From Phoebastria nigripes (taxonomy: Eukaryota; Chordata; Aves; Procellariiformes; Diomedeidae), in assembly GCA_035582835.1 (NCBI GenBank), contig JAYKAV010001831.1:132373-196372 (forward strand): a stretch of 64,000 nucleotides of DNA. Direction: 5' to 3'. Positions 1 to 14,569 of the stretch are shown one piece after another. The translations under genes and the position numbers were made by a program. Numbering within the stretch: position 1 is the stretch's first letter; each line of letters begins with the position of its first letter. The notes under the pieces were generated by a model. The model worked only from the letters and a program-made list of their open reading frames with translations. It was not told where the DNA came from and searched no databases.

Positions 1-117
1 GGCACTCAGACCTGTACTTCCAGATAATATTAAAAGCGGTCTGGCTGGGATGCTACTTGATGCTAAATATTGAGAATCCTGTCTGTGTTATATTAGGTAC
101 CGAAAATCAATAGATAC

Positions 118-250
118 TTTGACCTTTAACTTTCTGTGCCTCATTCGTGCTTCTGAAAGAAAGCAATAATAATATTCTCTCATCTCAAAGGATTGTTGTG
201 AAAATGAACTAATTCATATCTGTGAAGCACTTAGATAGTATCATGCCAAA
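118..250 (+). repeat. MIR/CORE-SINE 3' remnant
   Basis: The segment reads through the typical 3' half of a MIR-type SINE in sense orientation. A 'tgacctttaactttctgtgcctc' -like block is followed by 'aggattgttgtgaaaatgaa', and then a block resembling 'taaagcgcttagatagta'. The order and spacing match the family as I know it, with many substitutions, as expected of a fossil predating modern birds. The tRNA-like 5' half is not visible. The comparison was made from memory, not by alignment. Confidence 0.6.
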
Positions 251-2307
251 GCAATGAATAATTCTGTCTTCAGACAGAATTTGACAAGTGGTGAGTAAAT
301 AATACATGGGGCCACACACAGCAATAATAACAGTAAAGAAAAAGGAAAATTGAATACTGAATAAGATAGCAGTCAAGTGGAAAATATACAGTAGAGTTAT
401 ATAATTGGGCAGCACATCACAATAGATAGGCACATGCAGACTGAATTAAAGCTGCGCAGGAAATCTGAAATCTAACATCTTCTTCCTAAGTGCCTGATTT
501 CAACGGTGGTTTTAATGTTGTGTTTTGAACATTTACTGTACTATAGCTGCAATTGTTAGGTTTCTCTTCCTCTCCTTGCTTTTCAGCGTGATACATAATT
601 TGTTGTGAGGATGTGGGATATGTAGAAATATAGAATCACATTTGGGAAATAATTCAGATAGTAATGTAAAGTTTTCTAAAATGAAGTTAGATCTGACCAC
701 ACTGTGACTCCCATCTACTCCTCCTCCATGAGAATTACGAGTGAGCTGATGTGGTAAATTGAAACGTCTTGGCAGTTCCCTGCCTGGAGATGGAATCCAT
801 TGGGTATGTTCTGCCCACTGTCCCAGCAGAGATAAACCAGAACTTCCCCATCTGCGTCAGGAATGATATCAGGAAAGGTAGGTGAGACCTGGTAGGATCT
901 AGGTTAATATGCATCTATTGGAAGGGTCCATTTGTATCCCACTGAAATTATTGGGAATGTTACCAATATCTGTTTGTACACAGTAATATGTCTCAGACCT
1001 CTGAAAGCTAGATATCAAACAGTGAACATGTGAAAAACATTACTTTTGCCCAAGGCTCGTTCAATTCTGAGACAGTGTATTAATATGCATGCTGAACTGC
1101 TGAGCAGGGTGAAAATGAAGAATTAGTGATCAATACTAATGGGGATCATTTTCTCTAAACACAAATGTACTGTGCTTTTTGCTCACAGTATATACAGCTT
1201 TACTTGAAAGATTCTCCCCGTCTCTGGTTATTTTAGTACCACTACTTATGATTTTTCACGTGTTCAGAGTAACATTAATCTTTAGCCTTAATTCCCTCAG
1301 TAAGTATTAACAGAGTTACATGTTAATGAATTAACAGAATCACCTTCCTTGTCTTTTTAAACCCTCCAGTAGAAGTAACTGATCAACTTTCATGTTAGTT
1401 ATACAGAAAGCTTTAGTTTATTATTTAGCCAGGACTACAAAAATCAGATATGATCCAAATCTATCCTTCATGCTGAAATAAAACAGAAATAAAATAGAAC
1501 AGGTATTCCTCGCTACATATTCTTCAGGTGGGTTGAAGACAAGAAGCCTATACTTTGGCTGCCGGCCTCTCCCTCAAGGGAAAAAAGAAAAACACATTAG
1601 TGAGAGTGAAAGGACCCTGTAAAGCATGCTTTGGACTTGCTCCCATAGCTGAAATCTATACAGTTGCCACATAGAATACCTTAATGAGCTTTTAAAAAAA
1701 TTGACTATTGTGACCTATTTTCCTGATCTGAGATTCAGTTTGGCTGAGAGGTCTGTCAATGTCTTTTAAACTGATTCCCTTCATTCCTTCATGGGCCAGC
1801 TACTTGCCAATTTTTCCCATCCTCAAGACTCTGTGGAGGATGCTCAAAGGACAAATGCAGTGTATTCCTAGCCAAGAATTCTTCAAGATGGACTCAGAAT
1901 ATTCAGACCCTTGTCTTGCTTTCCCCCACCTTTGGAGCTGTAATTGCATGTAGGATAGATGAAAGAAATGCACCAAAGTGGCTGAATTCACATGCTGTCT
2001 TTAGACCCTCATCCCAAAAACACGTAGGAACAGTGGGAAAAAGGAGACAGTGCTAGTTCCAGTAAAGTTCCCACCCACACAGTAAATTGCCTGGGTGGAA
2101 ATGCATTTCCAAGTGTGTGTGCCCTGTGTCATATTTATTCCTATACCCTTGACTGTAATGCAGCTGAGCTTCTCGGCTGCATAAGTCTGCTCCCTAGCAC
2201 ATCTGCAGTGTTACTGGGTTTCTGTTGTTCAGACAATCATCACTTACTGGTTAGCCTCACAAGACAGGCTTATAATCCAGCTGCCAAGACATTAGCAAGA
2301 AAGGATG
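251..2307. other. Upstream flank, no gene recognised
   Basis: AT-rich non-coding sequence. The open frames here are under 70 codons, lie on both strands and overlap one another, which is the chance pattern. No splice-bounded exon, RNA gene or repeat family was recognised. Confidence 0.6.
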
Positions 2308-2480
2308 GCTGGACTTGTGGTTAGGGCACTGACTTGGGAGGTAAGAAATCCAATCTTGAAATCCAATCTTGGTTCTTGGCTCTCCCACAGGCTTTTCTCT
2401 ATGACTTCTGGCAAACCACAGTCTTTCTGTTCCACTTTCAAAGAGTGGGGGAAGAGGTATCAGGATCCTAGCCCTATTTA
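2308..2480 (+). repeat. MIR1-like amniote SINE (tRNA-derived)
   Basis: A tRNA-like head can be seen: a box-A-like 'gttagggcactgacttggga' is followed by 'ggttcttggctctcccaca' at the box B position. Next come 'tgacttctggcaaaccacagtc' and 'tttctgttcc', the conserved core order of amniote MIR elements ('tgacc-ttgggcaa-tcact', then 'ctgtgcctc'). A 13-bp direct duplication (aaatccaatcttg, twice, 2,346-2,371) interrupts the head. The end is uncertain and may reach about 2,560. Recognition is by eye against the remembered family pattern. Confidence 0.6.
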
Positions 2481-2569
2481 GATTATCGAGCTTTTCAGGA
2501 GAGACAGTATCTTCTAATGCATGTATGCAAAAACTCTTACACAGAGACAAGATAGCACATGAGGCCTTC

Positions 2570-5500
2570 AGAGGAAAAAGACAGAGCAAACAAGGATCAT
2601 AAGAATTGTAAGTATGAAGGTGTATCACTAGTGACAAAGAAGAAATTGAGTTTAATGTGAGTATGTCTTAAATATCCCTGATGAAACCAAAGAACAGCTT
2701 GCTGACTCAGGTATCAGAGGTGGACTTACTGAAGCCCTCCCCCCTCCTCTGTTACGGCACCAAGTATGTCACTTGCTTCATAGGATGTGATAGCGTAGCA
2801 GTGGATGACTGCATCCAATGCTACAGGCTGGGGCATCCTTATAATGCAACTGAAAACACAGGGTACAGCAAGTGGAGGGTGACTATACGGAAAATAAGAA
2901 AGCATGTGGTAATCAAAGTTTGTCAAATGTATGCATATTCAATAGAAACACAGATGTTTTCAGCAGATTTACCTTTTGCTGCTGTTGGTAAAGTAAATGT
3001 AATTGCATTGCTGTCCTGTTTGTATGGCTGATGATCTTGCTTTTGTTTTATTCACCAGTAGAATATTAGTTTGCAAAGAAAACACAAAAGAGTGCCCATT
3101 CTAGGCTTATCACACTATAGTTCTATTAATGGATTTTTGTCTACAAAGAGCTTTTTACAGACTGAAATTGCTTGAGTTCAATTTAAAATTAACAATTGTA
3201 GGCTCACCTTTCAGACCTCTCTTGGGCAAAGTTCATATTGAAATTGAATTTTCCATGTGTAAGGACTGAAAAGGAGCAAAGGGACAAAAGGATTAAATAT
3301 TTATTTTTATAATACCTTTACTGTAGAATGAGTAAAAAAGGTAAGCCTCAGAGACTTGTTGGACATTAATATGAAAAAATATTGCAGTGATAATAAGTGA
3401 GGTAAGTGGCTGTATGTGCTAATGTGCTAAACTGCGTATGTGAAAAATGTTGAGAATATTTGTGGATAATTGCAAGCACAAAAGCACAGCAGTAAATTTA
3501 TTGATGGAGTTAAATTTTCTTTAAACTGTCTTAGAATGTCAGATGTTAGGTATAGTCCTCTGCCACCCGGTGTGGTTGAGGTACAATAAATACTGTCAGA
3601 AGCAATAAAATCTCTTATAGTGCATATTATATATATGCTGCTCACTCTACAGATGCTATAACTCACACTTCCGTGGTAGATGCTAGTAAGATAGACAAGA
3701 TTTAAAAAGTAAATCCCAGACATGAGACTTTCTGAGTACAGATTGAAAGAAAATTCAAAGTTATTTATATGAAGTGTGCCCAGATATTACTATGAATGTG
3801 AGGATTACCACTCAAGTAATAAAAAAGGAGCTTTGGTTGTAGTTTCTGACAAAAACCCATATAAGATGGATTTCAGATAAGCAATCCTGACCAGACAAAC
3901 CCTGGTGTTAGCGAGCATTTCAGTGACCAGTCCTTACATCACTTTTTCCTTACTTCCCAATTTTTGTCTTTTTCTTAAGTCTATGCTTTGTTGGCTGGTG
4001 TTCTGTCACAGAAGATACAAAGGTTTTCCTGTTCTACTGTAGTTTTTTCCATTGCACTGAGAGTGGGAGATGTTTAGAAGCCTTGTTTATCTCCCAAAAT
4101 ATCCTTGATGACTGTAAGAATTCCCTTGCTAGTGGGGTGTTTTTGGTTTTTGGTTTGTTTGTTTGGGGTTTTTTTTGTTTGGTTGGTTGTTTTTTTAAAA
4201 TCGAATCTGGAAAGAAAAAGATCTTTAAAAGATCATTCATTTATGAGTTCTTGAAAACTGGGGTTCGAAGTATAGATTCTCTCTTGGTTTACGCAGGCTC
4301 CTATTCATAAAGCAGACTGTAAGTACTAGAAAATCCCTAACTCTGCCTCATTAGCCACTAAGAAGTTACAGGAGTTCAGGACTTAATTCAAAGCTAAAGT
4401 CAATAGGAGTCTGTTTATGTCTTTGGATCAAATGGTCAAAAATCTACTACCTTTTCAGATTGCAATCTCTCCAAAGAGTATGCATAAAAACCATGTTCCT
4501 TCCTTCCTTCTTGTAACTTTACAGGTTGTCCTGAAATTTTTCTGGATAACATGCAAGGGAATCAGAAGAGCTGACTGGGAATACACAATTTTCACACTCA
4601 CTGAAGTCAAACCTCCTATAGTGGACTTCAGCAGGCAATGGGGGCACTTCTTATAGCATTAACTCCTACACAGATATTTTCACACTCCTCACCATCACCT
4701 AAAAGAATTTGCATTATATGATACCAGACCTGCCAAAGATAACAAAAGTTTGTTAAAAATCTAGATCTATGATTTTAATTATCTTTATGAAAACTTTAGA
4801 TATTTATATTTAAGGGCAGGTCTTGATACAGTAAAATAGCATTGAGAACAAGTGTTAGCAAAAGGCTTTCTTCATTTCAGTCTTTAATTGAAAAACAGAA
4901 GGACAACTGAGTGTGTATAATTAAGTACAACAACTTAAGTAGTATCTGGTTTACAGGGAAATTCAGCTAAGACAGAGTGTGACCACAATCTGAAGGGTGT
5001 ACAATAACGAAATGTGTTTTATACAGGATTACCGTAAGCATAGTTGGCATAAGCCCCATGATTTTTTCTCTTAACTATATACTTGCAATTTCCTGTAAAT
5101 AATAATGTGGAATAGTAGCTAGTCATTTACGGTTTGTATAAAAGAAATGAGCATTATGCCTATTCTTAGTTTGTAATTATATTTTACTATGAAGTATATG
5201 GAATTGGTCTCATTCCTGAGTCTCTGCAAGTCTTAATGCATGCAGACCTTAATGGTGCAGACCTACTGCAGAAAGTCTGTCAGGAGGGAGCCTTATCCTG
5301 ACGGAAATCTAGTCACACGTTTCCCCATCCCGAGTCCCAAAGCAGGTTAATAGAGCCTGAAAAGTGAGAGGCAGTGGTGAGGAATGCTGAGAGATGCCCT
5401 GATTCAAGACAACTTGCTTGTGCCTGTAAACAGAACAGCTTTTTTAGGGTTCCTTGCTGATATTTGGCACCTCCATTGGACCTTTGAATCCCTTTGGTTA

Positions 5501-8500
5501 GAAAATACTAAATGAACTTTTTAATGTAGTAATACACTGTGTTTTTAAATACAGTGACTAATTGTGATTATCTCAGACAAAAGCAGTTAACATAGATCTG
5601 CTCTTGGCCATAGTAAAGGCAAGTTCGCATTTAATATAATTGTCAATTAACATCTCTATTAATTTGATACATCTTCCCAGTAAAAACAAGCCAATGACAG
5701 CAGAGCACACACTGTTCCTTCCAGACTGAATCCTTCCCTGCCAGTGACCATCTTCTATTCTCCTGGGCAAAGAAGCAGTTGTTCCTTTGTTAAATGGCAA
5801 TAAGCCTTAGTCCATGCTTTTGTATGAACAAATTGTTATATATGTTTCACACCCTTAAAAAGTCTAAATGTCACAGTTAATATACTAGGGAGTTACAACA
5901 GGCTTTGCCTCTAGCTGTTTTCTACACCTAATTTTACACAGCACACATAAGCAGTTTAAATAGCGTAATGCCGTACAGCTGGTTCAGTCAATAATGTCCT
6001 TAACTCTTGCTATGCTGTATTTTTCCCCAAAGGACTACATGTATTTTACCGTATTATTTTGCCTTGTTTGGGAGGGGAAGAAAAATTTCTCAAAAATTTT
6101 ATTCTGCAGGGAGCAATAAAGAAGAACATAAACAATGTATATATACTGTTACATGTTCTAGCAGCTGACGGAGGCATCTTAAAACTGCTGTCCAAATACC
6201 ACCAGCATCCAAATAGCTCTGCAAAAAGCAGCAATGGCAATAAAGGCTTCCTCGACCTTCCTCCAAACACCCAAGGAAAAAAGAGGCTTGCTAACAAACC
6301 GTTCAGTCTTTACTCATGGAAATCAGCTGAAATCTGTGGAAGCTTTTCTCACCAATACCAGTGGCAATAGGCAAGTTTAACTTCCAGGCACAGCCAAAGT
6401 AAACAACAGTATGTGACCTTGCTACCTGTTTTGCAAGATCTTGCTGGGGGTGAAGCTGGAGTGTGTGAAGTGTGGGCTGTTAGTGTGAGACCTGGCAACA
6501 ACCTGCCTGCTTATTTTTGGCCGTCCCTTCCCTGCCCTGTCCGTGCAGAGTCAGGTGAATGCTTCCCCTGGGGAGGGTGGGAGCTGGCAGCCATTCAATG
6601 GGAGGAAGAGGAAGGGAGAAGAGGCCTCTAGGTTTTAAGATGGGAGTGGACTGTGAAGGGAGGAGAGGCTATGGGGAAGTGGGGGAGGCAGAAGGACGTG
6701 TCCTGTATCCTGTCCTCTGAAGGCACGAGGGCTGGTGAGTGTGTGGAGAGACTCCTCAAAGCCCCAGAATTTCCCTTATGCTTCTCCTTCCTCTTTCTAT
6801 AATCCCACTCCTTTCCACAGACCTGACTTTGACCAGTCATCCTTCCCACCGAAACCCCCTAAACTCACTCCCAGTTCCTCTTTCCCTGCTTTCAATAGGT
6901 TCTAAGGAACAAAACCCTCAAATACACTTGCTGAGCCCTGCCAATTCTCTTCTTCACCACAGCAGAACCTGATACTGATTTTTTTCCATTTATTACTGAT
7001 CAATCTTGAGCTTCTGAGACTTCATAAAAACCTCTCTCTGACTCCCTGCAGGTGCCTACTCTGGCCTGAGAGCTAAAATATTGATTGTATTCCTCCTATG
7101 GCATTCTACAGGTCAATGGATTTAAACAAGCAGAATCCCAATAGGTTATATCACACTTTATCCCAACACCTATCTGTTGCCATTTTCCTATGTTTAAAGG
7201 GTACAGAGGCCCCACTGTGTGCTGTTATAATCTGTTCTCCCTCTCGGACAGTGGTTTCCGGTCATTCTGGAACAATATTACTGGAAGGATCTTCTGGGCA
7301 GGGAACAAGATACAGTGGAGAGAGCTGTCAGAGTGGCGGCATTTCAGGCTCAGCTGCCTGTCTCCCAACAGATGGTGTTTTGTTGTCTCTCATTAAAAAA
7401 TATTCCATGCAGAGAGTAACAGTGTCAGATCTTGTCATGCGAATTTAGCCTAAGTTCAAAGATAAAATATGTATTCCAAAAATATACAGGCTACGTGGTC
7501 AGCTTCAAAGTGCAAAGCACATCTTTTGATTGATGTGCTAGCTATGTGACATGTAATTAGATCACCTCATTTCCTTTTGCAGTTTAGTTTTGATTGGGCC
7601 AACACATCTAAGCTACTTCACTTGTTTGCTTTACATTTCCCTCTTGGCCATGGATGGGGTATGCACTACCAGAGTGCACACACATGACACACTATGCTTC
7701 AGAGCACTCAGAATATATGGATTCTGGACAGCCAGGAATTCAAGAACCGTATTTTTCTTTCAAGTCTGCCTAGTTGTAAAAATGAGTGCATAAGGCCTAT
7801 GGAAAATCCAGTTCAATTACCAGGAAAACCTCTGAACAAAACCCTTTACACGAAGGTCAGGTAGCCAGCGTCTTGCTTCTATCGAAAGCAGTGTTTTTAT
7901 TGGGAACATGAATTGGGTCTTCAAATCAAGTACCTGGATCTTTGTAAAGAGGGGTATAAGCTCTTCTGCTTTTCCTGAGACAGAGGGTCCAGTCTTCCAA
8001 AGAGAAGATGTTCTCATTATTGCTATAATACATACAGATTATGCTGAAGATGCAAATACTGTATGCAAACACTGTTTATGTTTTTAAGTAGCTTTCTGCA
8101 TGTGATTTCAGAATGGGCAACCATTCTCATTATGAAGATCACTCATTTTGCATGGGGATCCTTTCTTGTTTCCANTCACACTATCAGAACAGTTTCTTAA
8201 AAATCTGTGATATAAAATAAATAGCGAGAATTTGACCTGTGGATTTGCAAGAGAAAGTTCAATTAAGAAAAAACTTAAAATTAAGAATCTACTTAATATT
8301 CTGCTTCTATAAACATTTGAACTAAGGTCTTTTGAACTTATTTGTAATTGAAGCACATACTTAAACATCTGTTGAATAAACTTTTATAAGGTTGTATGTT
8401 TAACAGCCTGCTGCGTTCAACCTTAGTTACTCATCATAATCTTAGAAAAGACAATAGGTAAACTTGTTTTGACAGAAACTATCCTACCTTTCCCACGTAA

Positions 8501-11160
8501 GTGGGCCCAGTACTGAAATCACTTTGTATGAATTACAGCATTTGTAGAGTAGCTAGCAGTCAACCTAACCACTTTATGGAGAAAGCAATATAACCGGTCC
8601 TGAATACCTCCAGTGTTATATTCCATGTGTTAACCTTCCAAGAGCACTTCATTTGAAGGTGGAGGTGGTTATGCAGATATTTAAGTGGAAGATCCCAAAC
8701 CTAGAAGGCATGGTGCTTCAAAAAGATTTGGATTACCTTCAGTTCATGTTATTCCTACAGTACAGATCCCACTCAGATTTGTGCATGTGAGTTGCCTTTG
8801 GAAACCAAGGAGACAGTTGAGTGATTTAAAAACACAAGTTATTTACTTAATAGCCCCAGTACAGAGATATTAGTGGAGCTGAAAAAGAAACAACACTTTG
8901 TTACACACATTTGCTTTCCTTCTTCCGGATGTATTTTCCAGTGTAGCGCTATTTTCTTAAGTTTCCAGCTTAAAAATACATCTGCTGTCCTAGTGGGGGA
9001 GCATGAAGTTGATCTTGCTGGATTCTTTTGGCGTACCATTGCTTCAAACTTTTATTACCTCAGATGTATAGAACTGTACCTACAGAAACATCACAAATGC
9101 CTCAGGAACAGTTCCAATTGAAACAAACCCTTTGGAGAGATATGATTTGTTTCTAAGACTTCCTAATTACTTGTTGGTTTCAATTCACAGTATCTCCTTA
9201 CTTACAACATCTATTTTTTTCCTCAAGAATTAGTACATTGGCCCATATGTCCTGCTTTTCAACTAAATGGGAATCCTTTAAAATGATCTGCAGTTGATAT
9301 AACCTTTTCCCTATTCCTTGTCTTCAAAAAGTGGCTGAACCACAATCCTTTTGGTAAATACATCTGACTGACATAGGATTCTCCTTCTGGACTGGTATTG
9401 TTCAAGGCTTGTTATGATATCTATACCTCAGGTTTTGCTTCCAGAATCTTATGCTCTGATACTGCCTTTCAATCCTGTTTCAGCTGTATGTTGATATGTG
9501 CGCCTTATCATTAGTTACATACTTCAATTCATCAAGAATATGCAGCAGAGCATTTAAGCATTTAAGCACGCTTTAGTCAGTAGGACTTTATGATGTGCTT
9601 TAAAGAAAAAAGAGCTCCTAAGGATATGCTACATAGCAAAATGCAGGTTTAATTATAACTTGTGTTCACATGCCTGCATAGCTTAAATTAGCTAACATGA
9701 ATAAAAGTAGAAGAATTACTTTTGTGTGAACTGGTAACTGGAGTTCAAACTCTAAGGCATGTGTTACTACTTTGTCCTTTCTCCTCTTAATGTACTGCCT
9801 AGATGAGGCTAAAACCTGGCTTCATTTCTGCCATAAAGGTATATCCATACCAACACATTATTTCTTACCCATTTCAAGCATTTATTTTACCCTTTTTGCT
9901 AAAAGGCATTTTCCTTTTCATTTAAGATTCAGAAACAAAGTAAGTTAAAATGTAGAAAAACTTCAACCACTGAGACTTTGTATCTTGTGTTCATTATTTC
10001 CAGCGAGAGATGAAATGGTCATTTCCACTGATAGCGGCAATGCTTTGCTGAGCGTATTCTTAATACATGCTATATTTAGACTACAGGCAAAGTTTCGTTG
10101 TACAGGTTTGTAGTCACACTGACTTCTTGGGAAGACGTGACTGTTAGAGAAGATACAAAGCTGAAATATATAAGATGGGTTAACATGTTGAATATAAATA
10201 TGAAATACAAGGTCATAAGCAAAATGCAGTTTCTTTTGTTTCAGAGTTATCTGTTCTTTCATTTGCTTTGAGACTTCGTATTTCTTCTCACCAATTCATA
10301 CATGCCATTATTGAATCTTGCTCTTTTAGAGTGAAGAGAAGGACTGATGCTGGCAACAGTCAGACCCATGTTCCAGGTCTCTGTGCAGCTTTACTTCAGG
10401 CACCACTTTCCTCTCCTTTGGACAGGCAGACCTATGGGTCGGGCATTGTTAATCTCCAAACATAACAGAGGTATTATGTAGGTCATAAGATATATTGTCT
10501 TTTACTAATGCAATGGCATTTTTTTCACACCTTCACAAAACTGTGATTTGAGAACTTCTGAAAATATGAAGAATTTTCTAAGACCAAATGGGAAGGTGAA
10601 AGGCTTTAAGAACTAGATCCAAACCCAGCCCATTTTATAGTTTGAAAGAGACAGAATATTGTCTCTCTAATGTTTTTAGGGGTAAATTTGGAACACAAGT
10701 GTAATTCTGGCCTAACAGAGTTCTCGTCATGTGGTCAAAAACAAAGGAAAAGGCTACAGATGAAAACATGTATTTGCATGTTAACACTAGAGCAAAGACC
10801 ATAGTATAACTGTATTGCTTCTATTTATTTATTCACTAAAAAAGGCAAAACAATCTGAACATGAGAGAGAAATACTTGAATACTCTGTAAGCAATATTCA
10901 TACTAGAAACAAATGTATTACAAACTTTAATCGGAACTGTAATCCTCATAAAATGTACCACACTGAAGTCACAAAATTCCAAAGGTTCAGCTCATCCCAG
11001 AAAGCTAGACATTATGTGGAATGGGACTAGATTTCTTAGTGTTTGCCTCCTTGTTGATTCTCAGCAGGGACATGAAGGTACAACTTCCAATCCACTTCTT
11101 GGAAGGTATTTCCACAGTGCCCCAAGCAGTAGAGGGTTAAACCAGATCGCAACTGTGAAT
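2570..11160. other. Upstream flank, no gene recognised
   Basis: About 8.6 kb of non-coding-looking DNA. The longest open frame (116 codons, at 2,681-3,031 and again at 7,098-7,448) shows no domain and has overlapping frames. A somewhat GC- and G-rich patch lies at about 6,430-6,740. There is one ambiguous base at 8,175. No repeat family was recognised with confidence. Confidence 0.55.
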
Positions 11161-11164
11161 TTTT

Positions 11165-11330
11165 TTAAAAATCTTCACAACACCTTGCCATAGGAAAACA
11201 CTATTTTCTACATTTCACAAAAAAGAAAACCAGGGAAAAGTCAAATGCTTTGTTAAGCGTGTATGAGAAGAAACCCTAAAGCCCTAAATCTAGGGCTTCC
11301 AAATTCCACAGTTTCTTAAACACAGAACCC
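11165..11330 (-). repeat. Possible antisense MIR remnant
   Basis: The plus strand reads 'cttcacaacacc' then 'cactattttctacatttcacaaaaaagaaaaccagggaaaa'. This resembles the reverse complement of the MIR 3' half (ttcacaacaacc, then attttacagatgaggaaactgagg). The match is partial and degraded. It is low-complexity and A-rich, so chance resemblance is possible. Confidence 0.35.
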
Positions 11331-14300
11331 CTGCTACCAAGGGAGATTCCCTATCTGTGATCATTTAGTCCTCAAACCCTGCTAATAATTCAAACAAGGT
11401 TGCCAGTTTAGGACTAGGACTCCTAACTATTGTTTTTATTGCTGTGGGACTGTTTCATGACCTTCCATTGAAGGGTCATGAAATGAAAAATGAGTACCAA
11501 CTGGGGCTGGGGTGACACAGAAATGAAAAAAATATCATATGTAATTTCCAGTCTGCTCAGCAATATAATCTATTGACTAATCTATTCAAATTTCTTCATG
11601 CAAATCTTCTTGCATTACTTTACCAACAGTAATATTTTTGGTGCACAGGGAAGAGTAAATAACCTATATAAAATCAACTGTAATATTACTTTATTCATAT
11701 CCCATAGGATTAGGTTTAATCTAATTATTCATTAAAATTATACTAAATTTATATCTGTGTAACTACAGTCAGAAACTGGTTTCTACTTTTGACCTTTTTT
11801 TACCATTAATCTTTGCTTTTAGACTGCCTGTTGTTATTTTGCCAGTAAGGTTACCTAAAGGACAGACAAATATTTCAGGAAATAAGAAGAGGGAGGAGAA
11901 CAGGTAAAAAATCCTTTCCAAAATCTGCTTGCTTGCTTTCATATCCACATGTTCTTTTGTAGGAAAAATACCTAACCATAGCACACATGGCAACCATAAT
12001 GTCAGAAGGTAGCAAAGCATTAGAGCACAGAGAAAGAAGGGAAGATTTTTGACTGAGAGGTCTTGCTTCTCCCATAGCGCTCATTCACCTTTGTCTGTAG
12101 TATCTCTCTGCATGTTGACATTTTTCAATATATCAGCTAAAGAGCTGCAAATTGCTTGGAGTTTTATTTACTCAGAGCAGCTTCTCCCTTTTGCTGGTAA
12201 CAGTTACATGAGTCCGTTAAACAGCAGACTCCAAGTCACTGAAATTAGAGCTGCAACTACAACTGCCAACTGCTCTTGGCCTCTATTTAGTACTCAAAAC
12301 TCTCCCTATGAAAAACCCTACTCTATGTCCAGTTCTTTTTCCATTTTTATGCCCTTCTGGATCTTTCTAGGAAATACTTTTGGTGACAATTGGCCACACA
12401 AATTTACTGTTAAAATTCGTACTTAGAAATCTATTACTATTAGACCATTCAAATACTTTTTTTTCCATCAGTTTTCCAGCTGCTGAACCTCAGAACTCCT
12501 CTAACTAGTCTTACTTGTTATCTCCAGCTTCTTGTCTGTTCTGCCAGTCAAGTTGTAGACTGTTTTATACATCATTTGTCTTTTTGAACTAACCACAATT
12601 TGTATCTTTTAAGGCATCCAATTCTAAATTTCTAGCCATGCCCAATAAAGGGATTTTGTAGCATTTGGGAGCATTTACATTACTGTATGAGCATCCTGAG
12701 TCAAAGTGGTCCATATTTTTATGTGAGGCTTTTCTCTGCAGATTTTATTATTCCAGAGTAAGGATATGGTATTAACATGAAGCTACATGTTATAATGTTT
12801 TTTGCTTTTCTGCTGCTAACTATCCTATGACTTGCCAAGATGAGAGTTTGTGTATGCCCTCTGTAACAATCTTGTACCATAGAAAACTGAATGTTGAAAT
12901 ATAACACAGTATGAGTAAGGTAGTCTCTTTCAGTACTTTCAGAGATAATTGAATGCTTTATCTCCATTTCCTAACTTTAATTAGAAGGATAATATTTTTT
13001 TTTCTGTAATTAAGCTTCTTAAACAGAGCTATCTGGGCACCTTGTATCAGTAAAAACTGAAGATTAGTACAACTGCCTTCTTGCTAATACAAAAGTCAGT
13101 TGCCTTTCATCTAACGTTATTAAAAACTAAGGCAACTGGGCAGGATAGGGGGAGCAAGGGGAGAACAAACACACCATACACTTTGTTCTCTCAATGAAGG
13201 AAATTATTCTGATGTGGCAAAGTGGTTTAGATTGTCTCAATCGCTGATATACTGCTAGGTCTCTTTGCTTTAGGGCATCTTTTATAAAACAGTCAGTGTT
13301 CAGGTCATTCAAACCATGATGTGGGAGCACTGGCCACACTGTTCCTATGTACTGCTACTGACTGAATAGCACTGCTTTCTGCAGGACTTCTATTTGCCAG
13401 AATCTATTTAACTAATGAGACCAGAAATTAAAGTGGTATGACTAAAAGGCGTACTAAAGTATGCCTGTCCCTCAAGTTGTTTTCCAAGATAATGCTTGCT
13501 GGACAACTGGTATCTATACAGCTGACTATACAATTCTGAAAAAAACCCTACTAATTCCATTCAGATATGTTTGGAAATAGGCATATTGATTGGTATTTAC
13601 ATTTTAAATTCCCATTTTGCTAATATCTACTAATGAACAAATAAATTTTATGTCAATTCCACCTTCAGAGTTTGTGGACTGCTAGTGCCGTAAAACCTTG
13701 AATTTGGCAGGTGGCAATCATAGGTTAAAATGTTCAAACTCATTAAATTGCACTGACATAAACAATAGATGATTAGACGTTGTGCTCAGCACTTCTCAGG
13801 GTCAAAGCCTGAGCCCAAGATTGAGTATTTTTCATACAAGTTTTACAGAAATAATTTTTGCAACAGGATTTAACTGAAGGTACACTTGCAAGTCTGTGAA
13901 ACAGCTCACTTCACTTTTTGGAACCAGAGTTATTACCTAATAGCCACCACATGAAGTTTTGCCCCATTAAAATACTTTGATCTTTTCCCTTCTATCTTGA
14001 CATGTTAGATCCTGCTGACAAGCTTCTTTACGAAGATAGCTAACACTGCATTAGGTATATATTCCAATATAAAATTGAACTTCTTTTTAGATGAAAGAAA
14101 TCCTACAGGACTTGCTAGAAAAATCTCAGCAACACGATGACTGCTATGTAGGCTAGAAGGCATGTGTTGTAGGACTCGTATTCTGCTTACATTCTGCTAT
14201 TGTTCAATGTTAATCTTCACTTTACGTCATAAAATGAATAAGGCTACACAATGGCCAAATGACTCGTGTGTTTATAGTGAACAGAATGACTAATATCTAA

Positions 14301-14569
14301 GCTTAGGCTTGGTTTCTTTCTCAATCAAGTCTGTGGGATTTGCAGTGTACACATTAGAATTTTTCTGATTTTGTAAACTGATGTTCTGTTCAGCTCATGA
14401 CAACTTGTTTATAAGCTAGAAAGAAAATAGCATGTATAAAATAGTCATTTGGGAATAAGTATTTTTCTTTGCATGTATAAACACCTTGCAACTTCATAAC
14501 CAGATCTATTGGTTTCATATAAAACAGAAGGGTCTTCTAGTTCATTTTCTCCAGATCTAAAACAGCGCT
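11331..14569. other. Upstream flank, no gene recognised
   Basis: AT-rich sequence. The longest open frame (12,049-12,426, 125 codons) lies opposite other frames and has no recognisable domain, signal peptide or splice context. Nothing else was identified. Confidence 0.55.
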
